64,000 bases of DNA from Labia minor (lineage: Eukaryota > Arthropoda > Insecta > Dermaptera > Spongiphoridae), in assembly GCA_963082975.1 (NCBI GenBank), contig OY720349.1:45489962-45553961 (forward strand), written 5' to 3'. The notes under the pieces were generated by a model. It did no database searches and was not told the DNA's origin. It saw nothing but the letters and a program-made list of their open reading frames with translations. The number at the start of each line of letters is the position of its first letter. Position 1 is the stretch's first letter. This document shows positions 34,742 to 46,554 of the stretch, piece after piece. Made by a program: the position numbers and the translations under genes.

Positions 34742-37180
34742 ATTTGTTCGTTTGGGTTTCTATGAAAATTTTTATTATTATGAGAAATTATTTCCAGGTT
34801 ATTTTCACGATTAATTTGTGAGACTCGGCCTCGGGCGGTCGTAAGGAGCAGACGTGGGTCAGTGATAGTGTTAGGGCCAAGGATTTTTCGGAGCTTCGTA
34901 AAACAATAAGTAAAAAATCTTCCACCCATTCAACCCAAAATCCCAACATTGTCTCTTGGTAATACAGACCCAGAATCCCAAAAATATTCTCTCCTAAATA
35001 ATTTTTTTTGAAAATGGCGCCAAAAGCCAAGACCCGAATGTCACAATTAAATGTAAAAATAATCCAGAAATAATTTATCATAGTATATATATATATATTT
35101 ATATATATATATATATATATGGATAAATTAAAAAAAAATAATCGAAACCAATGATAAAAATATTTCTCTGTGGCATTTATTTATTTTTTTCTAATTATTT
35201 GATTTTTTGAATTATATTTATTGGTATTTAGAGAAGTCCAATTACAATTGATTAATCCATAATCGGAGGCAATTCAATAATAATGAATGAAAGATAAATT
35301 ATTTTGAAATAAATTCGAACGTAACCAAATATATATTCGGATAGAATTATATTTATTGTGGGGGATATTTTGAACCAAATATAGGATAATAATCACCCGG
35401 GAATGGCAATTAATGTCTAGGAAAGGATTTGCACACGAATCTAGAACATAAATCACTGTGTAGCTTATGTGAGAGTGCATTGGTGCAATGTACATAGAGG
35501 CGGGTGTGTGAATGCATCATGCACCCTGCACTGGATGCACTCGAGCGCACGATGATGGACGACGAATTCTCCTCCATCGGGAAAGTGAAAATTATATCTC
35601 TCCCATTTGTTTAGTTATTTTTATTTATTTATTTGTTTAGTACTTTTCTTTTTTTGTTGTTGAGTGGTGATAATTAAAAGAGCGCTCACAATATGCAAAA
35701 ATATTTTTAATGGCCCCAACGAGTGCAATTGGTCAGATAATAAATATGTTGTTTGTTTTTTTTCTCGTAATTAAATATATTTATTATTTGTCTGTTTTGT
35801 AACTGGGGTGCAATTAAAAGATTTTCTTTTGGGACATTATAAATTTTTATTTGAAATTTTAATAATTTCAATAAAATATTAATGAAAATATTCATAAGTA
35901 ATGACACATTTGTACATTTCATATTAAATAAATTATATTTCATTAGCTCAATAAATTTGGAAATAAAAATAATTAAATATAGAATTATATAAATGTAATG
36001 TATATGCCTATATAACTTCTTAGATTTGTATTCAAAATTTTAAGGATTAAAACGAGGACTAAAAATATTTTATAATTGTGATTATAAATACCAATAATCA
36101 TATTAAATCAAAAAGTTAAAAAATTTAATTGAAATATTTCTATTTCTATTATATATATCAATATTAAAATTAGTAAGAAGAATACTTTTTATAGTATCTC
36201 TTATATAAATAAAGGTTAGTATCTGTAATTGCTTAAAATTTAATTTAATTTATCTTATTTACATATGAATTTTTTTTAAGAATTTTAATTGTAGAAAATT
36301 TTGAATCGCTATAGACTAGGAAAACTGGTGAGTGAAAAATTACAGTTTACAAAATCTTCAAGATTTGAAAGAGCCACACTAACATTTGGTGTATTTTGGT
36401 TGAATGTTACTTTTATAATGATAAGAATTTAATCCCCACTCCGTTCATTTGAATTATGGTGAGGGAATCAGGGCGTGAATGGAGAAGTTAAAGGACCTGA
36501 GGGGTAGAAGAGGGACAGTCGGGTGAGGTGGTGATCTATAGAGCTAAGAGACAAGGTGATCGCTTAATTAGCACTCGAGTCCATCCTTCACGATTCCCCT
36601 TCACGAAATGAAAGAGAAGAAGGGAAGGGATGGTAACAAGTAGTTTTTTTTAAAAAATAAAATATAAATTATTTTATGTTTACCTTTAAAAAATCATAAT
36701 TTTGTTATATAATAATAACAATAAGTTTTATTATATTTTATTATTAATTTTTATTATTTTCATTGATTATATTTTTATTTTACTTGAGCTTGAGAGGTTC
36801 AGATATTGGTACTTTACTCAATTTTAGTCAAATTTATCCTCTATCTAATTAGATATATTGTATTTTTTGTTATTTACCAATTTAATCAAATTATTTACCA
36901 AATTAAATCGTAATCCTAGAGATTGTCTTGACAAACTTATTTACAAATATATAAAAAGTAAAAAAAATTATAAATTAAAAAATATAAAAGATTCAAAAAT
37001 AAAAAAATCATATAAGTTTAAAGTAGAATCTATATATTTAATACGACAGTCTGTCCGTCCGTACACAAAAAACTACAGAGCCTAAAATACAAGGAGTAAG
37101 GTAACCAAATTTTTCTGAGGTGAAGGGTACCTCAAATGAGATGAAAAATAAAAAATAAATTAGAATCTTAGGTAACTCCT
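34409..37180. other. AT-rich stretch with islands 34800-35050, 35390-35650, 36420-36620
   Basis: (AT)n tracts at 34717-34738 and 35083-35120 bracket the first island. The other islands are mixed-composition without ORF or repeat ends. A short GTCCGTCCGTAC tract (37049-37065) resembles the GTCY part of a Helentron-like element, without other support. Confidence 0.4.
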
Positions 37181-37184
37181 GAGC

Positions 37185-37490
37185 TGACCTGCGGTGTTCG
37201 AGGAATTGCATGATCTCCAGATATAGTTGAGGTTGTAAAATCGAGATGGCTGGTATGGGAAAGGCTAGAAAGATCGGCGAAAAATATATTTGGGAGAAAC
37301 CGATTGGAAAACATCCGGTGGAAGACCAAGGACGCGGTGGTTGGACAATGAAGGATGGGTCATGGGAGAGATGGGACAGGGTAGGATTTGGTTGTAGCTC
37401 AGGATAGGGGCGCTTAGAGAAATGTGGATGCTGCGGCAAAGAACTTTCGAAAACTGTAGAGACACAGTATACAACTATCACTTATTAGTA
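37185..37490 (+). pseudogene. retrotransposon 3' fragment next to Helitron A end
   Basis: Same family as 39490-40391 but on the + strand: AATTGCATGATCTCCAGATA, then GACGCGGTGGTTGGAC and the AGGATAGGGGCGCTTAGAGA end. The frames read a GRGGWTM-like stretch and then break. It lies about 310 bp upstream of a Helitron A 3' terminus, the same order as in the copies at 128 and 43063. Confidence 0.75.
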
Positions 37491-37599
37491 TTTAGTATTG
37501 TATAGAATTTATTAGATTGTGATTTTAAAATAAAAAAAATTATTATATTACTAGCTGCTAGCTTATTATATTACTAGATGATAGTATACAATAATAATA

Positions 37600-37801
37600 T
37601 ATAATTAATTTACTGATTAAATTAAAATATATTTTACAAGAAAACAAATAAATATCGTATCTACTTATACTGATTGATACAAAATGGATGAAAACCTTTT
37701 ACATACACACTTTCACCGAAATACTATGTATCACTCGGGGGTACAGGGGGCGGAGCCCCCGTTTAGGTGTGAGGAGCGCCGAAGGCGCTCGGATCAGCTC
37801 G
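37600..37801 (+). mobile_element. Helitron A 3' end, CTCG variant
   Basis: Matches 2205-2414 closely. Both hairpins are intact (GGGGGCGGAGCCCCC at 37746-37760 and a GAGCGCCGAAGGCGCTC copy at 37774-37790). The terminal tetranucleotide is CTCG (37798-37801) instead of CTAG. The 5' end was not found. Confidence 0.8.
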
Positions 37802-39203
37802 TTCTTTTTAATTAAAATAAAGTTATATATTTAATACAAGAATTTTATAAATATAGGTATTTAAATTACAGATAAATCAATATATTAATTTCAATTTAAA
37901 ATTATATAAGTATTGATTGATTCATGTGATGAAAAAGCTTGGTGAACTCTGTCTTAAAAAATCACACATCTATTCTAAAAAATAATAAAATATTTTATCG
38001 TTTATTTAAAGAAATAATCTCAATGGCTAAAAAATATTCCAATCTTTTTATAAAAATTAATTTTGTTTAAAATGGAATGGTCTAAAATTACATACATGCA
38101 ACTAGGAATTTTGAAACAACTCCCCTGAACCATTAATAGTATTATTTGGTTCTTACCATGTAATAAATGGTATAAAATTAGTTCACTTTGATACAAGTAG
38201 TTTTAACGTCATAAATGAGAAACATGGTCATCCATAATCAAAGGTCAATAAAATAATCTAAAGGACACCACAGACTGATCCATCTCTGATTAGGGTTTCA
38301 CTAAATTATCGTTGAATAATAAAACAAACTAAACTATATTATATTTATTATAAAAATATATATTTTACCTGAATTATAATTTATAAATTCTAGATATAAC
38401 ACTAAAAATTAAAAATAGAAAAATACATAATTTATATTGATTGTTTTAGAATTTTTTTTTATTTTTAATGTATTAGAATATTAGATGAAAATTTTTGTCT
38501 TGAATTTTATGAATGAAATCAACCGAATTCATTTTAGTTTATATATTATTTATTGATCTAGAAATTGAGTTTATTTCGCAATAGTGGAAATTCACTGCTA
38601 GAAGTTTTTAATTATAAATATTAATTCACCTTTTGACCGTTTAGAGTTGACTAACTGGGTGAAGAAGAGAGAAATGGGGAAAGAGAGGGGGATTCGGGCA
38701 GAATATAATTTATATATCTGTGTTAGCGGGAGAGAGAGAGAGAGAGTAAGCAAAAGCTATACGTATATGTATAAATCCCGAAGGAGCAGACAGAACGACC
38801 AACGCTTTGATTAAAACGACCCCCTCCCCCCTCCCAGAGGGGCTCTGCTTTCCGCAGTCCCCCATAAGACAAATAAAAAAAAGATTTTTTTTTTATTTTC
38901 TCTCTTTCTCTTTTTTCCTCTCTTTCTTGATTCCATCTTTTCATAATATTTATTATATTGTTCAATTCATGATATAGTTATTAACCAATTTATAATTTTA
39001 TTATAATTTGCATCTAATGAATTAATTAAAAAAAATTAGACTGATAATTTATATTAATCGAATAGTTAATATTTTTCCATAAATCAGACAGACTTTTATT
39101 TTCTGTATTTCTTTCTCAATTATTCGTTTTCATTAAAACATTTAGACGTTCCTTTGCATTTGAATTTACTTTAAAGTGCAGATGTTTTTCATTTTTTGCA
39201 ATT
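37802..39203. other. AT-rich stretch with island 38640-38950
   Basis: Island with GA-rich (38730-38748) and C-rich tracts. The minus-strand frame at 38723-38965 is a low-complexity artefact. No repeat ends seen. Confidence 0.4.
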
Positions 39204-39440
39204 ATGTCAACTATTGGAACAATATTGTCTGAAATAAAATCTGTAGAGGAAGAACTCACGATTGAAAACGATGTTGAAGAAATCGAGGTTAACAATGAAG
39301 ATTATAAAGCATTGATAACTATTAATAATTCTGAGAATAATAATACTATTTCCAACCAAAATAGTGATAATTTTCTGATAAATTCTCAGCCAGAAACCTC
39401 AAAACCTAACATACCTAGCCCTTTTAGAAAAGTATCATAA
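39204..39440 (+). CDS. small acidic ORF, 78 aa, unassigned
   Basis: Complete frame from ATG to TAA (MSTIGTILSE...). Residues 9-34 are rich in Glu and Asp, followed by an Asn-rich middle and a Pro/Ser-containing end (PETSKPNIPSPFRKVS). Unlike most open frames here it is not made of homopolymer codons, so it may be real coding sequence: a single-exon fragment, a small protein or the N-terminus of a mobile-element protein. It ends 35 bp before the target duplication of the retrotransposon at 39490, which may have landed just after it. No domain recognised and no relative known to me. Confidence 0.3.
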   Translation: MSTIGTILSEIKSVEEELTIENDVEEIEVNNEDYKALITINNSENNNTISNQNSDNFLINSQPETSKPNIPSPFRKVS

Positions 39441-39489
39441 ATGGTACCACAATGTTAAATTGTTAAAGAAACTTCGATGTTAACTACTA

Positions 39490-40391
39490 TCTATCTATCT
39501 CTTGGCCGCATCAACCACACTTCTCCAACCCTCCAATCCCTATCCTCTCCCATCTCTCTCACGTCCCTTCCTACATTTTCCAACCACCTCGTCCTTGGTC
39601 TTCCAAGAAGGCGTTTCCCACTCGGTGTCCCCCCCGCAATATATTCTTCGCCATTCTTTCCTCCCCCATTCTAGCCACGAGTCCTGCCCAGCGCAGCCTT
39701 CTCGATTTTATAATTTTAACTATATCTGGAGATGCATAGAGATCATGCAATTCCCCGGTGACCTCATCTTTCTTTGGCCCATAAATGTTTCGCAGAATCC
39801 TATTCTCAAATACTCTAAATCTATTCTCGTCTCCTAAGGTCATAGACCATGCCTCTCACCCATATAATACAACCGGTAAAATAATTGTTTTATATATTAT
39901 AATTTTTATTCCCTTTGATAATAATTTTGACGCGATGAGCCCCTTTACTGCATGATAACAGGCGCCTCCCGATTGTAACCTCGACTTAAACTCTCGAATA
40001 TTATTATCTTTTGTTATTACAGAACCTAAGTATTTAAATTTTTTTACATTTTCAGATTCTATATTTTGTGTGTTAAGACTTTGTGTGTTAATACTATTCC
40101 TCTCTGTTAATAAATAGTTTGTCTTAGCAATATTTATTTCCAGCTCCACCTCTTTTCCTGCTTCGATTAATTTTTCTACGCTATCTTTAATTGCAATTGC
40201 CGAATCTACTATTATATTTAAGTCATCTGCGTAACCTAATACTTGCATTTTTTGTTTAATTCTATTCCGTTTGATTTTTCCCCAATTTGTCTAATTACAT
40301 ATTCCAGAACTAAATTAAATAGAATTGGTAATAATGCGTCCTCTTGTTTTAACCAATTCCGAATTTCGAAAGTTTCTGATAGTTTCTGATA
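39490..40391 (-). mobile_element. 5'-truncated non-LTR retrotransposon with target duplication
   Basis: The element lies on the minus strand. Its 3' end at 39490 carries a short (TATC)n tail (AGAT units in the sense direction), and a 14-bp duplication flanks it: GATGTTAACTACTA (39476-39489) and GATGTCAACTACTA (40392-40405), one mismatch. This is the footprint of target-primed reverse transcription with 5' truncation. It holds the second half of the reverse-transcriptase domain and the C-terminus (separate entry). It is the longest copy of the family in the window. Confidence 0.88.
39571..40370 (-). pseudogene. reverse transcriptase (C-terminal half), broken
   Basis: Read on the minus strand from 40370 downwards: a WLKQEDALLPILFNLVLEY stretch (the conserved G-x-x-Q-G-D-x-x-S-P-x-L-F-N region, with the usual GD and S changed), then GYADDLNII (40215-40240), the YADD catalytic box. 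After that come KFKYLGSVIT (the conserved FKYLG motif) and a thumb region to VLYG (39860). After a stop and shift, LGDENRFRVFENRILRNIYG (39780-39840) and LRWAGLVARM follow. At least two breaks, the stop after VLYG and one near 40250, prevent a full product. The endonuclease and N-terminal half of RT are missing. RTE- or Jockey-like by motif style; the clade is not settled. Confidence 0.8.
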
Positions 40392-40514
40392 GATGTCAAC
40401 TACTAGATAATAAAAAGATAATGTAAAAAATAAGGTATTTTTGTGTACAGTGTGATAACTTAACTTAATATTATTACATCACGGTTTGCAAAAGTAATTA
40501 ACATCACTGTCAAC

Positions 40515-40783
40515 CAGTGGTGTATTGGGAGGGGAGCGCGGGAGAACGACGTTCCCTTACCTTTTTTCAGAACCGGAAAGCGTTCCAGTACTTTTTCATG
40601 TCTCGACAACTCCCAATTAAATCTACTGTTAGAATTTCTTTTTTTTTTGTTCGTTAATATTTTGTATAGTAAGAATAAGAAAAAATAAAAACTTGTATGG
40701 AAAAAAATAGTTTGCTGAAAATAGGACTTGTTTTTGCTCCCACTATGCGTTCCCTTACTTCTTATTTTACCATTACATCACTA
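40515..40783. mobile_element. 269-bp hAT-type miniature element
   Basis: CAGTGGTGTATTGG at the left and the complement TAGTGATGTAATGG at the right are imperfect TIRs. A perfect 8-bp TSD, CTGTCAAC, flanks it (40507-40514, 40784-40791). GTTCCCTTAC occurs near both ends (40553-40562 and 40749-40758). No coding sequence. Confidence 0.8.
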
Positions 40784-40791
40784 CTGTCAAC

Positions 40792-42388
40792 TACTGGTGC
40801 ACATACATATACTGATTACTTAGTACTTGACATAGCCCTAATGCCAAATATTCTTTCACTTAAAGTTAAGATCTTATAGTATTATCTTCTAGGAAATATG
40901 GACATTCAATTAATAATATTTAATATTGATGTCAATGCTAAAAAAAAAATAAAAATTATTTAAATTAAGTGGTTTGTCTCTTTAAACCTTTGAAGAACAA
41001 AATATTAAAATATTCATTTGTTCGATTCTATAAAGAGTAATTGTTGTGCCGTTTACTCAGACGGTGACTAAAAACTTTTATATTTACTCATCTTCAATAT
41101 AGTAGGAATTACGAATTATGAACATAAGAATAAGTCTTTACATATTTAAAATCTGATAAATTTATTTATCAATTAACAATATAAAAATATTTACTAAAAT
41201 AAATATTGAAAATATTTTTTATTTATTAATTTATTTTATTTTTTAATTTTAACTTAATTTAATTAAATAATTTCAAAATTACTGATAACTAAATAAGAAA
41301 TAGTTACATATACCTATTATTGAATATAATAATATATAATAAATATAAATATATTTATAATAATTAAAAATATATTATTATATCAGTGATTAATATATTA
41401 ATAGAAATTATTGTTTAAAATCTCTTATTTTTAAATTATTGATAATAATTAGATTAGAATATTTGAAGTACCATCAAGTCAGTAATATAAATAATGAAAA
41501 ATGAGTTATAGCGAAGGATTGCGAAGCATCTCCTCTCGGAGGCCAAATGGAATATATCTGACTTGTCTCTCGCCCTTCTGGGTCCAGGGATGGGGCTCTC
41601 TTAGCGATGAGGTATTGCTTTTTAACCGCATCTCTCTCTCTCTCTCCGGTTCTAGTTAGTAAGCTCCATCGTTGGGATCGCGTTTCAATTAGTATATGAT
41701 CGAAAGGCCCTTCGTCCCCTCCTAAAACACTCCCTCAGCCCCTTCCCTTTTAGACGATGTCGCATTTTGCCTTCGACTTTGACTTTTCCAGCTTGACGAG
41801 GGATTTTTTTTTATTAAATAGACATAATGATGGATAATATAGGGAAGGTTACATCGCGACCCTTTTTTTTAATCTAACCCCCCAACACATATACTTCATT
41901 TAATATTTTTTTCTTAAATCTTACTTAAAGGTAAAAAACTGTTAAGGAGGGCCGTTTATAAAAAAAAAATTGAAAAAAACAATGAAATTAAAAAGAAATC
42001 AATCCTTTTAAAATCCTAATTAAATATTTCTTCTTTTTTTAAAAAAATCAAGAAGCTCAATAATTACTTTGAGAAATTTCAATGTAAAAAAAAAATAATC
42101 TTCTTAGGTTTTAATCAAATTAAATTTAATGGTAATCGGTTCTAATTTTGATTTCATTTTATAATTTATTGATTTGTATTTTTTAAAAATTAGATTTAAA
42201 TTAATTATTTATAAACGAACATATTCATAAACATGTAGCACAAACATATTAAAATAATTGAAATGCCAAAAAGCAAAATTATTTAATTTTTTCAAATAAA
42301 CAAATACCTAGATACTGGAATAAGGTCTGTGTCATTCACTACATTTCTAAGTATTTTTTTTTATTTTTTTTATTTAGGTTTTTACTTT
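40792..42388. other. AT-rich stretch with island 41500-41890
   Basis: Island with mixed composition and a (TC)n tract (41631-41646). No repeat ends and no ORF. The remainder is AT-rich. Confidence 0.4.
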
Positions 42389-42828
42389 TCAACGAACTTT
42401 TAGTTCGTTTATGAAATATATCTGTCTGTGTGTCTGTCGCCAAAATTTTTGATTTTTTAAATTTTGATTTTGGAATCGAGTAGAGCTTAAAAAAGTGTAA
42501 GTGTAAAGTGGCCTTGGTTTTTTAAAATTCGGTTGAGAACATGGTCAAATCGGCGGTCAAAGTTGAAAATTTCAGCGCATAATTATAAATAAGCGATGTT
42601 TTCAGCGCATCTTATTCGATCGTATCATTATAATTATAATTATAACTATAAATTATATATTATTAATTATTATTTATTATAAATTATAATAAATATTTTT
42701 TATTTCATTTAAATAATAAATATTTTTTGCTCTCTACATTATTTATCTAATTCTCACAATATATTAAGATCATATAAATTGGAATTATTTATGCAATTTT
42801 GTGATAAATATGAATAAAAGTTCGTTGA
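42389..42828 (+). mobile_element. TIR element with GTCT tract
   Basis: TCAACGAACTTTTA at 42389 and its complement at 42815-42828 form 14-bp inverted repeats. AACGAAC-TTTTA-GTTCGTT at the left end is itself a hairpin. A (TCTG/TGTC) tract lies at 42420-42438, then GGTTGAGAACATGGTCAAAT. The design is reminiscent of the DINE-like families but differs in sequence. Confidence 0.6.
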
Positions 42829-43062
42829 TAGTAATGCTTCCTAGCATTCCCAGATGTTTTGTACTACATTGTCTTTTTCGAAATACAATTTTAGAGGATC
42901 TCTATAATAATCATTCAATATTACGTAATGTTATTGCATAAACTTACAATTTGTGAAAAAATAAAGATAAAACGTTAATTAGACCCGGTATCTCTTGAGT
43001 GACATGATTATGTTTCTGATGTCAGATTAAAAGTTTCCTGATCATTGATATTTATATATTTA

Positions 43063-44812
43063 CTAGCTGCTCAGAGCTCCTTCGTCGCTCTTCACATCTA
43101 GACGGGGGCTCCGCCCCCTGTACCCCCGAGTGGTACATAGTATTTGGTTGAAAGTAGTAAAAGGTTTTCATCCATTTTGTTTCAAACAATGTATAACATA
43201 AAACATTCATTTCTTATTGTGTGATTATTTAAAATATATTTTAATTTATTTAGTAAATTAATTATATATATTATTATTGAATATGTTATATCTATCTACT
43301 CGAAAGTTCTTGGCAGCTACAACCACATTTCTCCAAGTGTCCCCGGTGACCTCATCTTTCTTTGGCCAATAAATGCTGGAAAGAATAATCTGAATCTACT
43401 CTCATCTCCCAGGGTCATAGACCATGCGTGGCTCAACGGTACTCGAAAGTTCTTGGCAGCTACAACCACATTTCTCCAAGTGTCCTTATCCTGAACCTCT
43501 GTTCCATCTCTCGTACGTCATTCCCTCATCTTTCTTTGGCCCATAAATGCTGGGGAGAATCCTATTCTCAAATACTCTGAATCCACTCTCATCTCCTAAG
43601 ATCATAGACCATGTCTCACACTCATATAATACAACAGACAAAATAATTGTTTTATATATTTTAATTTTCATTCCCTTTTATAATAATTTTGATGAGATAA
43701 GCCTCTTTACTGCATGATAACAGGCGTTTCCCGATTGCAACTTCGATTTAAATTCTTCTCAAATATTATTATCCTTCGTGATTACATTCAATTTTTCTAC
43801 ATATTCAAATTCTACATTTTGTTTGTTAATACTGCTCCTGTTTGTTTCTAAATATATTTATTTATCATTATTAATTTCAAACCTCATCTCTTTTCCTACC
43901 TCGATTAATTTTTCCTCGCTATCTGTAATTGCAATTGCCGAATCTCCTATTATATTTAAGTCGTCTGGGTAACCTAATATTTTACAATTGATTTCCACAT
44001 CTTACTCTTTCTTTACTACCTTCAAGATAAATTTTAAGATCAAAATTTGATCTATTGAGTCATGCGTAGGTTTTACTAAAGTCTACAAATAATTAGTCAA
44101 CAGAATTATTGAATTCGCGGTTTTTTTAATATCTGTCATAATGAAAATATATTAATTAATGTTGATCGATTTGGCCTGAACCCGCAATGATATCGTCTAA
44201 TATTTCCTCCGCCTATAGTTTATAAGTATTGTATATGTTATAATAGGGTATAATATTTCTTGATCATTTCATTTTGATATTTTAATTTCATTGCTTGATT
44301 TTTATTGAATATTTTTAATTATAATAAAATTTGAGAAAATGCAAAGTTAGAGACTTGAGACAATTTATAAAAATTAATTTATAAAAATTAACGGTATAAA
44401 AGTATTGATAAAACTAAAGATAAATTAACAATATATACATTCATTAATAGTATTAATTTAAATTAATGGATTTATTTGATTTTTTATTATTAAGTTAATT
44501 TATTAATTTTTTTAGATCCTCCCTTAAAATAAAAGAAGTATTCAAATATAGAAAGAATAAATACAAAATAATTTAAGTTAAATATGATTTAAATATTTTA
44601 TTATATTAATTAAAATGAGAACTTTTTTAGAATAAATTATTTAATTGAAATGATATTTGTGAATATTAGATTTTAAAATAAAAAGTTAAATATTATAATA
44701 ATTCTTTGATTGGGAATTTCTGTTTTGTTTGTTTCTATGACAGCAAAAAAGTAAACAAATTGCATACATACATACATACATACATACAAACACTCTCCTT
44801 TATATATATAGA
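43063..44812 (-). mobile_element. Helitron A, full-length reversed copy
   Basis: Reverse orientation: CTAG at 43066-43063 with a T beyond it, two hairpins (43075-43120, the second with mismatches), and 5' TC at 44812-44811 preceded by A. A (CATA)n tract lies where the first copy has (GTCT)n. Long blocks match 128-2414 in reverse, including GAACCCGCAATGATATC (44176). It contains an antisense-oriented retrotransposon fragment at 43300-43990, in the same relative position as in copy 1. No Rep/helicase. Confidence 0.82.
43300..43990 (-). pseudogene. reverse-transcriptase fragment inside Helitron A
   Basis: The minus strand matches the retrotransposon at 39490: LGDESGFRVFENRILPSIYG (43545-43605), then upstream the KTIILSVVLYE stretch and the region after YADD (AGTCGTCTGGGTAACC at 43960 corresponds to a decayed YADD box). 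Multiple breaks. The last 45 bp of the end (CTCGAAAGTTCTTGGCAGCT...) occur twice, at 43301 and 43441, a local duplication. Confidence 0.78.
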
Positions 44813-44954
44813 TTGAGCTAATAAGCTGGCTAATTGCTTTGATTAATAAAAATGATTTTACTTGAAGATAAGATCTCGATAAATGAGAAAGCTTAATATC
44901 TCTGTTACGTGAATTTTTAATATATATATATATATATATAATATATTTAATATA

Positions 44955-45300
44955 CGAGGACAGGTCAATAAGTCCATGACTTTTTGAATTTCCTGACCCT
45001 TAAATGAAATGGCAACACTGCTCCTGTCAGAAGGCAACTATCAGCTGACTCCTGTCGAAATATGAACCTCCTGCTTCTTTTAGTTTTTGTTTGACATCCA
45101 TTAATAGCAGTCTACCTCGTGATTTGAGAAGAAAATGGAAAAAGCATTATTTTTGGCGGAAAAAACCATCACTGAAGCCGAGGTTTTGAGCTGTTTCGTA
45201 ACCGTGGATGAACGTGGAACCATCACAACACACCAGAGACCAAAGAGCGGTCAATTGATTATCCAATATTTCGATCAACCGGGATGACGGAAGAATATAT
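44955..45300 (+). mobile_element. mariner 5' part, truncated
   Basis: A mariner-type TIR, CGAGGACAGGTCAATAAGTC, begins at 44955 after TA (44953-44954). The region to about 45260 matches the copy at 46555. It contains MEKALFLAEKTITEAEVLS (45135-45191) joined to CFVTVDERGTITTHQRPKSG, a transposase fragment around the first catalytic Asp. An internal deletion has joined these parts and no right TIR is found, so the copy is truncated. Confidence 0.78.
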
Positions 45301-46554
45301 CATTGAAAAATAGCTTATATTAAAAATTGAATTATTTGCTATGAAAGATTACCTATATAAGGCGTTACTGTTAAAAAAATTAATATTATTTTTTATTTAT
45401 TTCATAATTCATGTTGAATATTATGTGGATTAAAATAATATGGTAGTATTTAATATATGAAATGTTTTATAGGAATTGTTTTAATCTTAAGGCCTCACAC
45501 ACACACACCACACGAGATTTACTACTTACATTTTATTACAAATTAAAATTTAAAATTATGCGCATTAAATTAAGTTAATATTTTTTACAAAAAATTAAAA
45601 ATTTTTTTTTTGAAAAGTAGAGCAGAAATAAATTTATCAAGGGGATATGCTTAATAATTGAATAGAATAGATTTCGTTAACCCCTCTTGTTCTTTTGAAA
45701 ATAACTGCTCAGCTTTAGGGAGGCTAAATGGACATGTAGAATGCATGTAATATATAGGTTTGATAAACAAATAAATAAATAAAATAAACCCCATAGTGGG
45801 AAAGCAGGGAGGGGTGAATAGCGGCTGCACCTTTTAGAATAAAAAAAGATACCGGATGCTATTAAATAACCGATGCAATTGAAATAAAGAAAATTTACCC
45901 GGTATATAAGAAGTCCCAATAGCTATAAGTCACGATATATATTTGCTGGGGAAGATAAGATGCAGTTGGGAAGAAAAGCGGAGTCTCTTAAGGGACAGAA
46001 CAACCGACTGGCACATTCACAACAGTGCATAACTCAAGCAATCCCAAACTTAATGCCTTTTAAATTGATCAAAAACTAATATGATTTTCTTATCTTTCAA
46101 TTAATGAAAATTGATTTTCTTGATTGAGATATTAATATTTAATTATTTATAAGTGAATTTGAAAATTCTTGTGAGAGATACTAATAACATTTATTAAAAA
46201 ATTTCCAAATATTTTATTTATATTTATTTAATTTATATAATATTGTATTATTCACAATAAACAACAATTTTAAATAATTAGTAATGTAAATTTAAATTTA
46301 TGTTTAATAATTGTTTTATACATACATATATGTAATTGTATTATAGGATGTTTCGGAAATACTAAGTATTTTAGGAGATTTAGATGACCTATCTTCCTCC
46401 TTTAGGAAGGAATGACCTCTTTTAATAGATTCTGCCCTTCTAACTATCCTCCTCTATCTGTCCTCCCTTTTACTATTTTGTAACTAATTTGTTTATCTCT
46501 GTATTGTCGAAATTTTACATTTTACTCGTCATGTGATGGTGCTATTCTCAAAAA
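45301..46554. other. AT-rich stretch with island 45660-46050
   Basis: Mixed island without ORF of known type. The minus-strand frame 45677-45919 is hydrophobic but unrecognised and probably chance. CA repeats at 45493-45508. Confidence 0.4.

Noticed and set aside
37038..37481. 147-codon minus-strand frame, the longest after the transposase
   Set aside because: Antisense to the retrotransposon fragment (sense strand is +), so a shadow frame.
39477..39837. Open frames on the + strand across the retrotransposon
   Set aside because: Shadows of the minus-strand reverse transcriptase; the sense frames show the recognised motifs.
45677..45919. 80-codon hydrophobic minus-strand frame
   Set aside because: No start context, domain or relative; typical of T-rich DNA.
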